Part shown: piece after piece, positions 24,194-35,360 of the stretch
Position numbering within the stretch: position 1 is the stretch's first letter
Layout of the letters: each line of letters begins with the position of its first letter
NCBI GenBank assembly: GCA_022702545.1
Contig: JAHRBC010000006.1
Coordinates: 2,108,001 to 2,172,000 of the forward strand
Source of the DNA: Phycomyces nitens
Lineage: Eukaryota; Mucoromycota; Mucoromycetes; Mucorales; Phycomycetaceae
Length of the DNA stretch: 64,000 bases
Direction: 5' to 3'
The notes under the pieces: model-generated
Told to the model about the DNA's origin: nothing
Databases searched by the model: none
The model's input: the letters and a program-made list of their open reading frames with translations, nothing else
Translations under genes and position numbers: made by a program

Positions 24194-27100
24194 ATGGCTC
24201 CTATCCGTAAATCTACAAGAACAAAAGAATGCAGATGTTCTATTTGCAAGAACAAAGAGGGAGGATTTGATTTTCTCACAGCTCAAACATTTAAGCGTCA
24301 TATGCTTAAAGAAGATGCCAAAAACAGTTTTTTTGGTGGTAGATGTAAGATATATTTTATATTTGGATTTGTAAATTATTTAATTAATAATAAATATGTT
24401 TTTGAATTAAATAGCAATGGAAATTGTTGATGATGAAGAGCAATACTTTGAGGCCGTAGACAATGTAGAGGCCATGGATTTTGAGTCTGGTGGTAAGGAT
24501 TTTTTAAAATTTTATTGTTTTTTTATTAAACCAATGTTGTTACACTTGGGCAGACTTGGAAAACGATATTGAAGGACATGAGGGGGTACAAGAACCCATT
24601 AGAAACCTACCTCTTTCTGAATCTGACGCCATTTTTGGTGCAGAGGATGAATGCAGCTCGTTTGGTGACTCTGACTCTGACTCTGATAACGAAAGTGAAG
24701 ATGAGATGCTTGATAATGAAGGTTTGTGTAGTACCTGAAATGCTAATCCACCCATCTATATAGATTGTATATTAATGAGGTGTTTTGTGTTGATATTTTT
24801 CAGAATTCAACTCAGAATTGAGTTTCATTCATGGCTTTGTGGTCAAGGCTCTTGCCCTGTTCATTTCCTTTTACGTTGTCAATGAAGGCGCAATTATCTT
24901 GATTGCAATCGTAAACAAGATCTTGGATTTTTTTGGCGATTCTTTCCGAGTCCCATCAAGTGTCTCTGGTCTAAAAAGCATGGCAGGAATGGATACATTG
25001 ACAAAGGGCATCAAGAAATATGTTGCATGTGGTGAATGCCACAGTATTTATGAGAACGATGGTGCACCTCTTTTCTGTACCTTTGACAAGTTTGGAAATA
25101 GCGCCTTGTGTGGCCATAGCTTGTTCAAGTCCAGTTCGTCCACAATCCCAAAGAAGTCGTATGTGTACCAGTCAATCAAACACTCTCTGCAAACTCTCTT
25201 TTCTCGGCCCAATTTCGAAACCCAAATCAACTCTTGGAATCGTGGTCCCAAAGTGGAAAAGACGATGTTTGATGTGTATGATGGTGCGATGTGGAACAGT
25301 GTTAAAGACATCAATGGCAACCTCTTTGTTGATGACAGCCGCTCTCTAATGTTGACACTGAATATTGACTGGTTCCAGCCATTTGATGGTGTCTCATATT
25401 CGTGTGGTGCCATTTACTTGGCAGTAAACAATCTTCCTCGCGATGTCAGGTTTAAAAAGGAGAACGTCATCCTCGTTGGATTAATGCCAGGCCCCAAAGA
25501 AGCAAAGATGTCTGAAATCAATAACTATCTTAGACCTCTTGTTGATGAATTGGAAGAACTGTACCAGGGAATTATACTCAAGACCCACCAATGTCCATCT
25601 GGTGTGAGAATCCGCGCTGCTCTCTTTGTTGTTGCTTGTGACATCCCTGCCGCAAGAAAAGTATGTGGGTTCACATCCCATACAAGCACAAACGCCTGTC
25701 ATAAATGCAATCGTCAGTTCACTCGGTTAGCTGGCACAAGCTCTGTTGATTATTCTGGATTTGACTTCTCAAAGTGGCTCCTTCGCACTAGAGATGATAA
25801 TCGTAAGGATGCTGAGGTCTGGAGAAATGCAGCCACTCAAACTGAGAGGCAGCGCCTTGAAGTTGCCAGTGGTGTTCGCTGGTCCGAACTGCATCGTCTC
25901 CAGTACTTTGACGTTGTCCGCTGCACGATCATCGATCCAATGCATAATCTTTTCTTAGGCACTGCCAAGAGGATGATGGAGAGATGGGTTGCAGATGGAG
26001 TAATCAACGATAAGAGTTTTGTTGCCATGCAGAAGATGGTAGAGAAGATGGTGTTGCCTGCAGACTACACAACATTAAGGACGAAGATTGGAAAGGGATT
26101 CCCCTTTATGAAAGCTGATGAGTGGAAATCGTGGTGCTTGGTGTACTCTCCCGTGGTGTTAAAAAACGTGCTGCCAATGCCAAAATTCAAGAACTGGATG
26201 TTTTTTGTCAATGCTTGCCGTTGTCTGACAAAGCCAAGTATCTCTGAGGACGATATTGAGGAAGCGCATCATAATCTAGAGCAGTTTGGTAAAGGTTGTG
26301 AGCAACTGTATGAGTCTGACCTCCTCTCTCCAAACATGCACCTACATCTTCACCTTCGTGAAACCATTCTGGACTTTGGGCCAGTTTACAGTTACTGGCT
26401 TTTTGGTTTCGAGAGGTACAATAGTATACTCAAGAACATCAACACCAACAGGAGAAGTGGTTTTGAGGCCACGTATATGAGAAGTTTCATTGAGGATACA
26501 AGAAAGGGAGATTTTGTTCGCGGTTTCCTAGACACACCAAGTGGACAATACTTCTCAGACGTATTTAGCAAGTTGACCATCCATCAAGACATCACCTCAA
26601 CCCAAATTCCGTACCTTGATTTGTCTGCCTTCTCATTGCCAGAATTCCTTGAATTTGCAGAGAACCCATCGTTAACAGTCCACGGTAACGAGCCTTTGCC
26701 ACCATCAACTCTGCCATTGAAAAAGAAACCAATGAGCATAATGCCTAGACTGGAATACAATTGTCTAGTGGAGTATTACCAGGTTGTCCATGGGGACAAA
26801 AACATTAACAGCTGCAAAGACACCATGGCCTCGACCGCTTTTGTCAATGACTGGATTGAAATGCTTGCGTCAATCAACATCATGGGCCAAATATTCAAAG
26901 GAAGGAGTGGTAAACGTCGAAATGGGTCATACATCCAAGCATTATTTGTTGAGGAAAAGACCGAGGCAGTGTACGCGTATGTTGGAGAGATTCAGTATCT
27001 ATTTGTTCACACATTTAGTCCTGCTGTTTCTTCTTCGCATTGTGGAAATGCCTACAACAGTCAACACACTTTTGCTTTTGTAAATTGGTTCAAGACCACA

Positions 27101-27283
27101 TCAGACACCACCAGAGAGGCTGAAGGAATTGAGGTTCACAAGGATGAATTTTCGGCTCTTGACTTTCAAAGCATTCTTCCTGTCCATCGGATTCTCCTGC
27201 CTGTTGCAATTGTGGATTATAAATCTAGTAGTAACATTAACAAAAAACTAGTTGTCCCTTTGCCTAGAAAGGTTTCTGCCTAA
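24194..27283 (+). CDS. tnp2-type CACTA transposase of element C
   Basis: Four exons give a 958-residue open protein: 24194-24344, 24415-24492, 24554-24721 and 24804-27283, all junctions in phase 1. Exon 1 is a finger-like module (CRCSIC, then TFKRH). Exons 2-3 are acidic (DSDSDSDNESEDE). Exon 4 is the core: CGECHSIYE Cys pairs, YDGAMWN, DWFQPFDG, MPGPKEAK, ACDIPAARK, CHKCNRQF, then DPMHNLFLGTAKRM and HLHLRETILDFGPVY. The conserved Asp residues in DWFQPFDG and DPMHN are plausible catalytic carboxylates, but I cannot assign the triad. The start is the ATG opening the finger exon, shared by D and X2. It would cut element ends; its stop is 95 bp from the convergent accessory stop. Confidence 0.88.
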
Positions 27284-27378
27284 ATATATTTATCTTATCT
27301 CTCTTGTTCTTAATCATAACTTCATAGTTTGTTTTGCGAATCATGTGTTTAAAAAGTAAAAAAGACAAAAACAAAGAT

Positions 27379-28610
27379 TTATTCATTTTTGAATACCCAG
27401 GCAGGCAAATTCAAAGTCAGGTGACTTGGGGCAGGAATCTCCTTGATCGTTTTTTGCTGTCTGGGCATTCTTGTCTTTGTCTTTGTTGATGACCGTCTCA
27501 GGTCATCCTCTCTTGCAAGATGGTCAATGACCTCCAGAAGCCGGTTCAACTATATTAAATTTATCAGTCTTTTCTCATCAATCAGCACATCACTCTACAA
27601 AATATTAATTACCTCATCGCTTCTCCAACTGGGACGAGCAACACAGAGAACACGCATGCTAATACCAGGTGCAATGTCTTCCATGTCTGATTCACCATCA
27701 GACATCACATCCTTCTGGAGGACATGGAGATAGGCCATCTCATCAGGGTTTTCAGGCTTATGGCCCATCTCCTCATCGATTGCCCTCCAGTGACGTTTGT
27801 AGGCCTCCACCCTGCGCAAGTGGATCTATAAAAATTTTCAGATTAAATTAAAAATATCAAATCGTCTTTATACTAACCTCGACAAGCCTGGTATTAGCCC
27901 GAACCTTTCTCTTCTTGGCAGAAGCTTGCTCTTCACTCATGTTTGAAGTGAGATGGTAGTACTTGTAATTGTTTTTAATTTTTTGCACTACCATGCCAGG
28001 CCAAAAACCAGCAGCACGAGGCTGCGAGAGAATGTAGTCTCTCAAGTAGTTGATGACCCTGACATTGTCTGGGTGATTAATCTTCTTGTCCTTATTCCAT
28101 TTCTGTTTGCCTTCATTCTCGGCAATCAGAGCAGGATCGTTAGACGTGAAGTTCTTCTTCCACATCTTCTCATTAATGAATTCCTAGATATAATTTATTA
28201 GAAAATATTTTTTAACAAAATAATAATAAAATTCATACCAAGACAATCGCACTCATATCACTGGTACCAAGTGAGCTGGAGGGGCCAACAGAAGGAGCCA
28301 TTCCAACGGGACCAGCTTGGCCAAGAGGGAGCTGGCTCTGGACACCACTGGCATGGGCTTCCATGAACGTACTCATGGTCTGGTTGGTCTTGCCAGCGAT
28401 GTCATAGACCATTCCCATTCTGGACTTGAGGAACCTCAAGTCTTCAAGGACAGTGGCCATTTCTGTCTGTCCTTGACTACTTTCCTCACTGCGACTGGGG
28501 GCCCTTGGAAGGATTTCACGCTGGCTAATACGGCCAGCAGCAACACGGTGAATGGGAGCAGTTGGGTTTGCTCTGGCTTTGCGTCCTGAGTTTCTCTGAT
28601 TTGAAGACAT
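27379..28610 (-). CDS. Accessory protein of element C
   Basis: Four phase-0 exons give a 353-residue open protein: 28610-28239, 28183-27878, 27825-27613 and 27549-27379. Residues 1-60 are basic and low-complexity, then a coiled coil (VLEDLRFLKSRMGMVYDIAG). Exon 2, exactly 306 nt, encodes a W-x10-N-x-P segment and a helical domain ending in KKRKVRANTR. Exon 3 has the acidic MSDGESDMED and the motif RPSWRSDE. Exon 4 starts LNRLLEVIDH and ends LPAWVFKNE. X2 and X1 share this plan, including the 306-nt exon. I do not recognise it from any named family; a role as the DNA-binding partner of the transposase is inference. Confidence 0.82.
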
Positions 28611-30076
28611 TTTCTAAATATTTTTTTTAAAATAAAATAAAATAATAAGCATAAATAAATCCATATATATTAACATATATTTCTTTGAATACATAAACAT
28701 ACATTATAATTTGCAGTATAAGGTATAGTGTCAAATAAGAACAATAGTATTATATATATATATAAAAGACTGTATTTATATCTTTAAAAAATATATCTGG
28801 AGTACAGTAAAAAAAAAGAGTCTTGGGTACACAGTTTTCATAATCCCTTTATTCTCATAATTTATTAGGGCTTACTATAATCTAAAAATGCATATGGATT
28901 CTTTTTTCCCGATTTTCCCTTTTTCTCTCTCTTTTTACTTTTTGCTTCCTTTATACTCTCTGGTAAGTACTTGAAAATTTTTCACGCAATTAAAGATAAT
29001 CTTTAACATCTTTTCAATTATCTAAAAGGTGTCCTATAGTCACTTTTATTCAAGCTTGCACAAGAAAAAGGTAAATGGGCGCACTATTTTTTATTGCTGT
29101 TGCTAATCAGTAATCTTCATCTTGTAGATTCAAAACAACTCCTTTCAATCGCAATGGCCAAAGATGACAATGATGAAGTCGAATGGACGGAATGTACTTG
29201 GTATGTTCGAATATTTTATCACTATTAATACTAATATATTCTGTCTTTACTATCAGCCTTTTTATCAAAGAAAATTGCCGCGTTTTAACAAAGACATGGA
29301 ATATCCAACAAACCAGTTTGTCTTGGTAAGTAATCAGTCATTCCTATTGCTTTTCTAACAGAAAAATATAGATATCTTTTCTATTACGCGTACACCTTTT
29401 TTGATTGTTATATCATTATCTATCTTGAGATACTGTTTGGTATACCTGAAAATTCGGTCTCAAAGTCTTAGTTGTCTACTCTGTTTGAGCAACTACTTTT
29501 CCAGTTATTCAAGATGATAGTCAATGAATCAGTCATTCTCTCTACCCGTGTTTCAAAAGGTAAAAAAAAATTAGTATCAATATAGCTATAGCCATGAATC
29601 TAGACCAAATTACTAGGCTGTATATTATGAGAAAAATATTTTATCAATAAAAATCTATTCGTAAACTATTTTCCATGGCCTATTTATAAAGAAGTATAAA
29701 ATAAACCCCCAATTGAAAGTGTTTAAAGTGTCAAACGGATTAAACAACCAATAAATATACGTCCTTTAGAAAATAGGTGAATAGTTTGCAGAAAATAGTC
29801 GAAAAGTTTGCATCTTGATCTATTAAAAAATAGATTTTTTTATTGATATTGAAAAAATAATTCATGTAACGTTTGACTAAAAAGAAATAAGATAACACTT
29901 TCAGTTATAGTTCTGTACACTCTTGAGTTTAACAAGCCTACACGTCCAAAAGCAGAGCTTTATATCCACCGAATTACTTCATTATCTTATATGTGTTGTT
30001 TTTTATATATGCAAGATAACATTTCAATTTAATTCTAGAATTTGTTTTTTATTTCACTCGGTATTTTACATACTAT
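28611..30076 (+). other. Element C right arm with outward mini-exon-like blocks
   Basis: On the plus strand, pointing away from the accessory gene, blocks at 29128-29200, 29257-29335 and 29515-29559 each have AG before and GT after (GTATGT, GTAAGT and GTAAAA). The first two join into one open frame from an ATG at 29154. The arm is otherwise AT-rich with no long frame. It could be a short spliced gene or noncoding transcript; only RNA data can tell. Confidence 0.4.
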
Positions 30077-32428
30077 CACATATGGGAATCGGGGGTATTT
30101 TTGCAGTGAAGCTTTTGTCCATTGGGGACATTATATCCAAGATGTTGGCCGATCGAGATACCCGAGAGCTCCTACAATACAGAGCCAACAGAGAATCACG
30201 TGCCGGCGAAATCAATGATATTTTTGATGGCAAAAATTATAAGGAGCTCGTAAGACAAGGCATGTTTGCCAATCCCGACGATATTGCCTTGGGCATATAT
30301 ACCGATGGTTTTGTTAACCAGAAAAAAGGCAAAGCCTCATATACCATCATTCATTTAATCATTTTCAACATCGATCTATCTATAAGGTAATTAATATTTT
30401 AAACAAACAAAATACTAATTAAAAGCTTAGATATACCACCCCATACCTCATACAACTCGCCATTTTGCCTGGTCCTAAAAAACCATCCAATTTGGATTCA
30501 TTTTTAATACCCATCATAAATGAGCTAAAGGACCTCGAAGTTCATGGCCTCATTGTAAAGCACAATGGGGCTGAAATATGCCGATCGAAAGTTCACTTGC
30601 TGCTCGCGTCTGGAGACATCCCTGCAGTTGCAGACATGGCCCATCTTGGGTCACATAGCAGTCTGTTTGGTTGCCGTATTTGCGAGACCAAGGGAAAACC
30701 AGCAGATAACAGAAGGCATGGAGTATACTTTGACGACAGCTCTGCTCCTCTAAGACCTGTTGAAGATTTTTATACCAGCAACCCTGTAAGTATATGAATA
30801 TTCAATTAATCATTCTTTTTATACTAAATAATTATTTATAATAGATCAAAAATATATACCAGCCAAGTCTCTTTACCGAGCTCGCAACATTTTCAGGTTC
30901 ATCATTTTTTGCATTAGATGAACTGCATTTAATTGCAAGAGGAATCGGCAAACACCTCTTTGAACTTATATCCGTCGCTCAATCTAAAGACAAAATTTTT
31001 TACTATACCCAAGAAGACAATACCCAGTCAGCAGACAATTACCCTTTTTATATACCCAGATCTGACTTGGAGACCATTGGCAACTGCATTTCCAACTCTA
31101 GGCAGTTTATACCTGTTTCATTCCAAGGCAGCTTCGACAATATATTCCAGAAAATCGATGGCACTCGTGCAGTAGATTGGCTCGATTTCCTCCTTTACAT
31201 TATACCCACAGTTGTCGTCCCCTATTTACCAAGCAGGGCTGCAAAAATTGCCGTCTTGTCCTTGGTAAAAGGGTGTGCACTTGCCTTACAGTGGTCACTC
31301 ACATATACCCTGATCGACGAAATGGAAAGGTATGTCAAACAAAAGTGAATCATTACTTTTATTTAACATTTATTATTACCTTTTTTTTCAATAGGCATTT
31401 CAAAGACTGGCATGCATTCCTATTATACCAAGTTCATCAAAAGACACTATCTCGTAGTGTCTTCCGACCAGTCCAGCATTATCTCATCCATATACCCCAT
31501 ATCATAAGACGCCAGGGCCCTCTAAGGAGTTATTCTACCAGATCAATGGAGAGGGTCATTGGCGTCTATTCCAAGCTCATTAGGTCAAAGTCCAAAGGCG
31601 GGCGAAATGCCAGCTTACTCGTAGAACGATTTGCGATCCACAGATATATCCATACAGCCATCGATCTTCATAACCATACCAGCATCATTCATCCTCATAC
31701 CTACAACGAATCAAGTTTCATAAATATACCCAACGATGAAAGTGGTGCCCAGCTATGGGAACCATTTCATCGTAATACCCAGTTGCTTGATGATACCATT
31801 GAAGGCATAAGCAGCAACATTGTGAGAAATGCGTTGCTCAGATATTATACCCGAAATACCACCACATATACCACTGAGCTCGCTGACTCATCAATTGTTG
31901 TTGCTTCCCGCCTTTGGAAAGACTCTACAGTGTACTCTTCATCCATATACCAAAAAATGAAAAACGAGACCAGCCGCGGTAACCATCATATCATGTTTAC
32001 TTGTACATATAAAAAGTAAGTATTGGTATTAGTCGAAATACAAAGTAGAGATTGCTCACATTCTTAAATCTTCATCTAGTCATCGCAATATACCCATCCA
32101 AAGCTGGCTCGTTGGCACTGTAGAGTTTTATTTTCAGCATAAAGATACCCATGGCATAACCCACTTTTTGGCATTTGTTGATGTCATGAAAGAGTATACC
32201 ACAGCGGCACATGACTTTTCTGTCCCGATTGTAAAGAAGAGACCAACTGATACCCTGCATGGACATATACCCTCACCAACTTTTGCCGTCATCAATGTAG
32301 ATGACATCATCCATCAAGTTGGTCTCATTCAATACCCACCAAACAGCAATCAATTTTTTGTGATTGCGCCATATTTTGTTTTTAATACCAACTTACGTAT
32401 CACCAAGGGTAACCTATCAATCCTATAA

Positions 32429-32827
32429 TCATTCTCTTATTTTCTCATACCCAAATATTTAATACCAAATAAAACAAAGTGGCTAATAATGTCAAAAACA
32501 AAAATTCGGTTTCAAAAAACGGCAGTTATGTTACCGTTTCGTTCACACAGGACAAAAATTATTTTTTTCAAGAATGCTCAACATCTTCAACACCAAATAA
32601 AATGCTCATTTCGATAAACAACGTTGCCTAAAAATTTACGGGCCCTTTCTATGGTACTACAACTACCTCATTGCCAGATGAAAAGAGATTCCATGCGACT
32701 TTTATGAATCGGCATCGATGACATTACCTTTCAACCACAATCTGCGGAGAAAAAGCAGTCTAAAATCAGAAAAAACGGCAGTTATGTTACCGTTTCGGTA
32801 GCTGTTCCCACTCCTCTCGCCGTAGTG
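32429..32827. repeat. Element B right subterminal region
   Basis: It follows the transposase stop and contains two copies of an AAAACGGCAGTTATGTTACCG palindrome-like motif (near 32516 and 32772) before the CACTA terminus. Element A 5112-5510 is the matching end. Confidence 0.7.
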
Positions 32828-34410
32828 CATAATAAAGATTATATGAGCAAGAGGTATTATATTTGGCTCTTTTTTATATGAATCGTATTTCAGAGCGAGA
32901 CGATATATATTATTAATCCTATTATCAAACACACCATTTATTCATCATCGTCTTTTGATATCTGGGCTTTGAATCAATCTCCCTTAATATTTATAAGCAT
33001 TACAAACCCAATCTCTTACATTCAAAAAAAATTGGTGGATTACTAATGGTGCCGAAATTATTAATTATCCTTGAATATTTTTTTTATTTTAAAATATTGG
33101 TCATTATTATTACGTACACATTGATTCATCTTAAATATATTGAATGTTTTGTCTATACAATCAATAAAAAAGCAATAATCGTAAAAATCGATATAGTTTA
33201 TAAAAATGAAAAAAAAATAATGCCAATTTAATTTATTTATTTTGCAAAGTCAATTAAAATGTGTGCTATTTTGCGTCAAATATGCGATTTAGAGCTCATA
33301 TATGAAATAAAATGTGAAATTAGGTCTCATCATTAAAAAATTGTCAAAATGATGGAGTTAGAATTCATTTTTAAAAATTCGTAATAATTCAAAATCTCTA
33401 ATTCTGGCTAATACAACCCTTCTTTTGCAGTGTTTGTTGTGTGTAGGAGGTGGACGAGAAAAGAAAGATATGGGTAGTAATATGGATCAAAATCCGGAAT
33501 GGAGGAAGAATAGGTTTGAAAAGGGGGAAATAGGTACAAATAAGATAGTCGCTTTGTTACCAAAGTGACTACAAGAACAGGAATAAGAAATGCTTTCACA
33601 AAAGCAAGAGCAAAGGGGATACAAATAGGATGGATACAAATATATGATATTAACTTCACCTCAGGTGAATCAATAACGAAATACAGCACAGGGATACAAA
33701 TGAGAATAAAAATAATAAAAAAAAGGGGTAGTCAATCTTCCAAGAAGACTGGACTAATACAAATAAAAATATAAAGAACAACCAATCTTCTACAAAGACT
33801 TGGTAAGAAACAAAATATAATGGAAGAAATTCACAAGAAAGAATAAGGGTTCAGACAACTTTGTCAGAGAAGAAACTTGTATCAGAATTTGACATTGTTT
33901 ATTGAGTGTTTGATTTTGAGATATTTATACTAATTGTTGGATAAAATAATATACAATAAAATAATAGAAAGATGTTGTATGAAATCATAAAATAACATAC
34001 GGAAGAGTTGACAGAAGATTGGATAGAATAGAATCAATAAAAATAAAAATAATAATAAAACTAAATAAATGAGAAAATTGTTGGGAGATTTGTAGACTTG
34101 ACTAATGAGAGATTCTTTACCAAAATTGTTAAAGAAGTGTACAACAAAACACAACACTGAATTTTAGTGTGAGTGGAAATCAAAAGAAAGGGGAAAAGGT
34201 TTTATTAAGGAAAAATTAGAAAAATTGAGAGGCAAGAAAAAATGTCAAAGGGAAAAGGTGCAAAGGTCCTTGCCCGCCGTCGGCAAATGAAATAAATTGA
34301 GAACCACGTCACGACTACCTGCACCGTCAGTAACCTTGGCTACCCAAAACAGCCCAAAAATCGAGTTGCGACTGAGGCCGACAACACCACAACACACCAT
34401 GTCACAAAAG

Positions 34411-35357
34411 TGACGCGTGTTGAGTTATGGTGTGTGGTGCAACAGGTCAGAATATATAAATAATATATATTGTATTCTTGTGATTTTGTTCAGGACAATC
34501 CAACAAGAAGAATTTGCCAATCAGACGGGACTTGAAATAGATAAAGACAGTAAACAGGCAAACAAACAGGCAATGGACAGGCAAACGGATAGGTAAATGG
34601 ACAACAGACAAACGGACAAATGGACAAATGGACAAATGGACAAATGGACAAATGGACAAACAGACAAACGGACAAACGAACAAACAGACAACAGACAAAC
34701 GGACAAATGGACAAACGAACAAACAGACAACAGACAAACGGACAAACGAACAAACAGACAACAGACAAACGATGAGACAGTACTTGTAGATCCTAACAGT
34801 GTGCAACTTAGTATTTTCCGCAGGACAATAGCTCAAGTTCAGGGACGATGTTCAAAAGAAATAGAGAGAAAACTGAATGTATTTTATTGAATGAAAAATG
34901 GAGCTCTTTTATACTAATTGACAACTGTGCACGTAGTGACAATCTAGATATAACTTATGCTAAATGATGATTATCGAGAAGAGTGTTCAGTTCTTCGGGC
35001 ATAATCACAAAAGGAAATACTCGAAAAGAAAACAAAAAGGAAACTAAACATCAAGAGAGAAATGCACTATTGGGAAGTATACAAAAAGAGTAATAACAAG
35101 AAGTGCGAAAAGAACAAGTGCAATGCAGAGGGAAGCAAATGAAAAAGGAAATATAAATCAAAGGAAAAGAAAGGGTAAAACATTTAGAACTCAACGGGAT
35201 TGTTGACATAGACAAATGATTCCAAGAGATCGGATCATGCCTTGCATGTCCCAAGGGAAGGTGACGTCTTCGACTGTCCCAAGGTAAAAACTTCAAAGTC
35301 ACTTAGTAAATTGAGGGTTGGTGGTCATTGCTAGAACATTCTACAACACTTGTGTCA
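34411..35357 (-). repeat. LTR3 of the array
   Basis: The LTR runs TGACGCGTGTTGAG...ACTTGTGTCA. CAAAAG lies between it and LTR2, and AAA between it and LTR4. The minus-strand TATA/AATAAA module is near 34875-34915. It contains an 8-bp minisatellite. No internal coding region is left. Confidence 0.7.
34543..34772. repeat. 8-bp minisatellite inside LTR3
   Basis: About 28 tandem copies of GGACAAAT/GGACAAAC/AGACAAAC variants. Frames read through it on both strands are repeat artefacts, not genes. Confidence 0.9.
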
Positions 35358-35360
35358 AAA

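Larger units (their letters stand above)
23942..30108. mobile_element. CACTA-like DNA transposon C, apparently autonomous
   Basis: This 6167-bp element has 32-bp matching inverted termini starting CACTGCAAAAATACCCCCG (23942-23973 and 30077-30108). AAG is duplicated (23939-23941 and 30109-30111). Element A shows the uninterrupted site in the same codon context. Both genes, convergent transposase and accessory, keep open frames with good splice sites. It is the youngest layer of the nest. Confidence 0.95.
23170..32428 (+). pseudogene. tnp2-type CACTA transposase of element B, interrupted by element C
   Basis: Exons are 23170-23347, 23423-23662, 23736-23941 continuing at 30112-30386, 30431-30785, 30845-31329, 31395-32015 and 32080-32428. 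Element C sits inside exon 3, flanked by AAG. Leaving out C and one AAG, the exons stay in phase over about 902 residues with no stop. Exon 1 encodes a C2H2 zinc finger (C-x2-C-x12-H-x3-H). All donors are GT, including the one lost in A. The coding strand carries an exceptional density of ATACC. The gene is broken only by C. Residues just before the C site differ from A more than the rest does. Confidence 0.85.
19971..32827. mobile_element. CACTA-like DNA transposon B, with element C nested inside
   Basis: The termini are CACTACGGCTAAG at 19971 and, inverted, CACTACGGCGAGAGG at 32827. CAT is duplicated (19968-19970 and 32828-32830). Without C it is about 6.7 kb and collinear with element A in the opposite orientation. 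It lacks the Tc1 insertion seen in A. It sits at the start codon of the element D transposase. Confidence 0.92.
13496..33432. mobile_element. CACTA-like DNA transposon D, with B and C nested inside
   Basis: The termini are inverted and start CACTGCAAAAGAAGGG at 13496 and at 33432 (reverse strand). TTT is duplicated (13493-13495 and 33433-33435). Without element B it is about 7.1 kb. It carries an intact accessory gene on the plus strand converging on a decayed transposase gene on the minus strand. Its right arm, 32831-33432, is AT-rich with no gene. Confidence 0.88.
13478..34404 (-). repeat. LTR2 of the array, split by element D
   Basis: The LTR begins TGACGCGTGTGGTACTTT at 13478, is interrupted by element D (13496-33432), resumes at 33433-33435 with the duplicated TTT, and ends ACCATGTCA at 34404. 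Without D it is about 990 bp. The right part (33436-34404) holds the minus-strand TATA/AATAAA region near 33895. It contains no gene. Confidence 0.75.

Noticed and set aside
13496..33432. The whole 13.5-33.4 kb block as one giant element with many genes
   Set aside because: Internal inverted ends with three separate target duplications show three nested elements instead.
34595..34772. Tandem repeats as a CRISPR array
   Set aside because: The units are contiguous without unique spacers, and the context is a eukaryotic LTR.
34447..34836. Long open frames on both strands over the LTR3 minisatellite, with Cys/Leu-rich or Thr/Asn-rich products
   Set aside because: They are translations of an 8-bp tandem repeat and appear in several frames at once.
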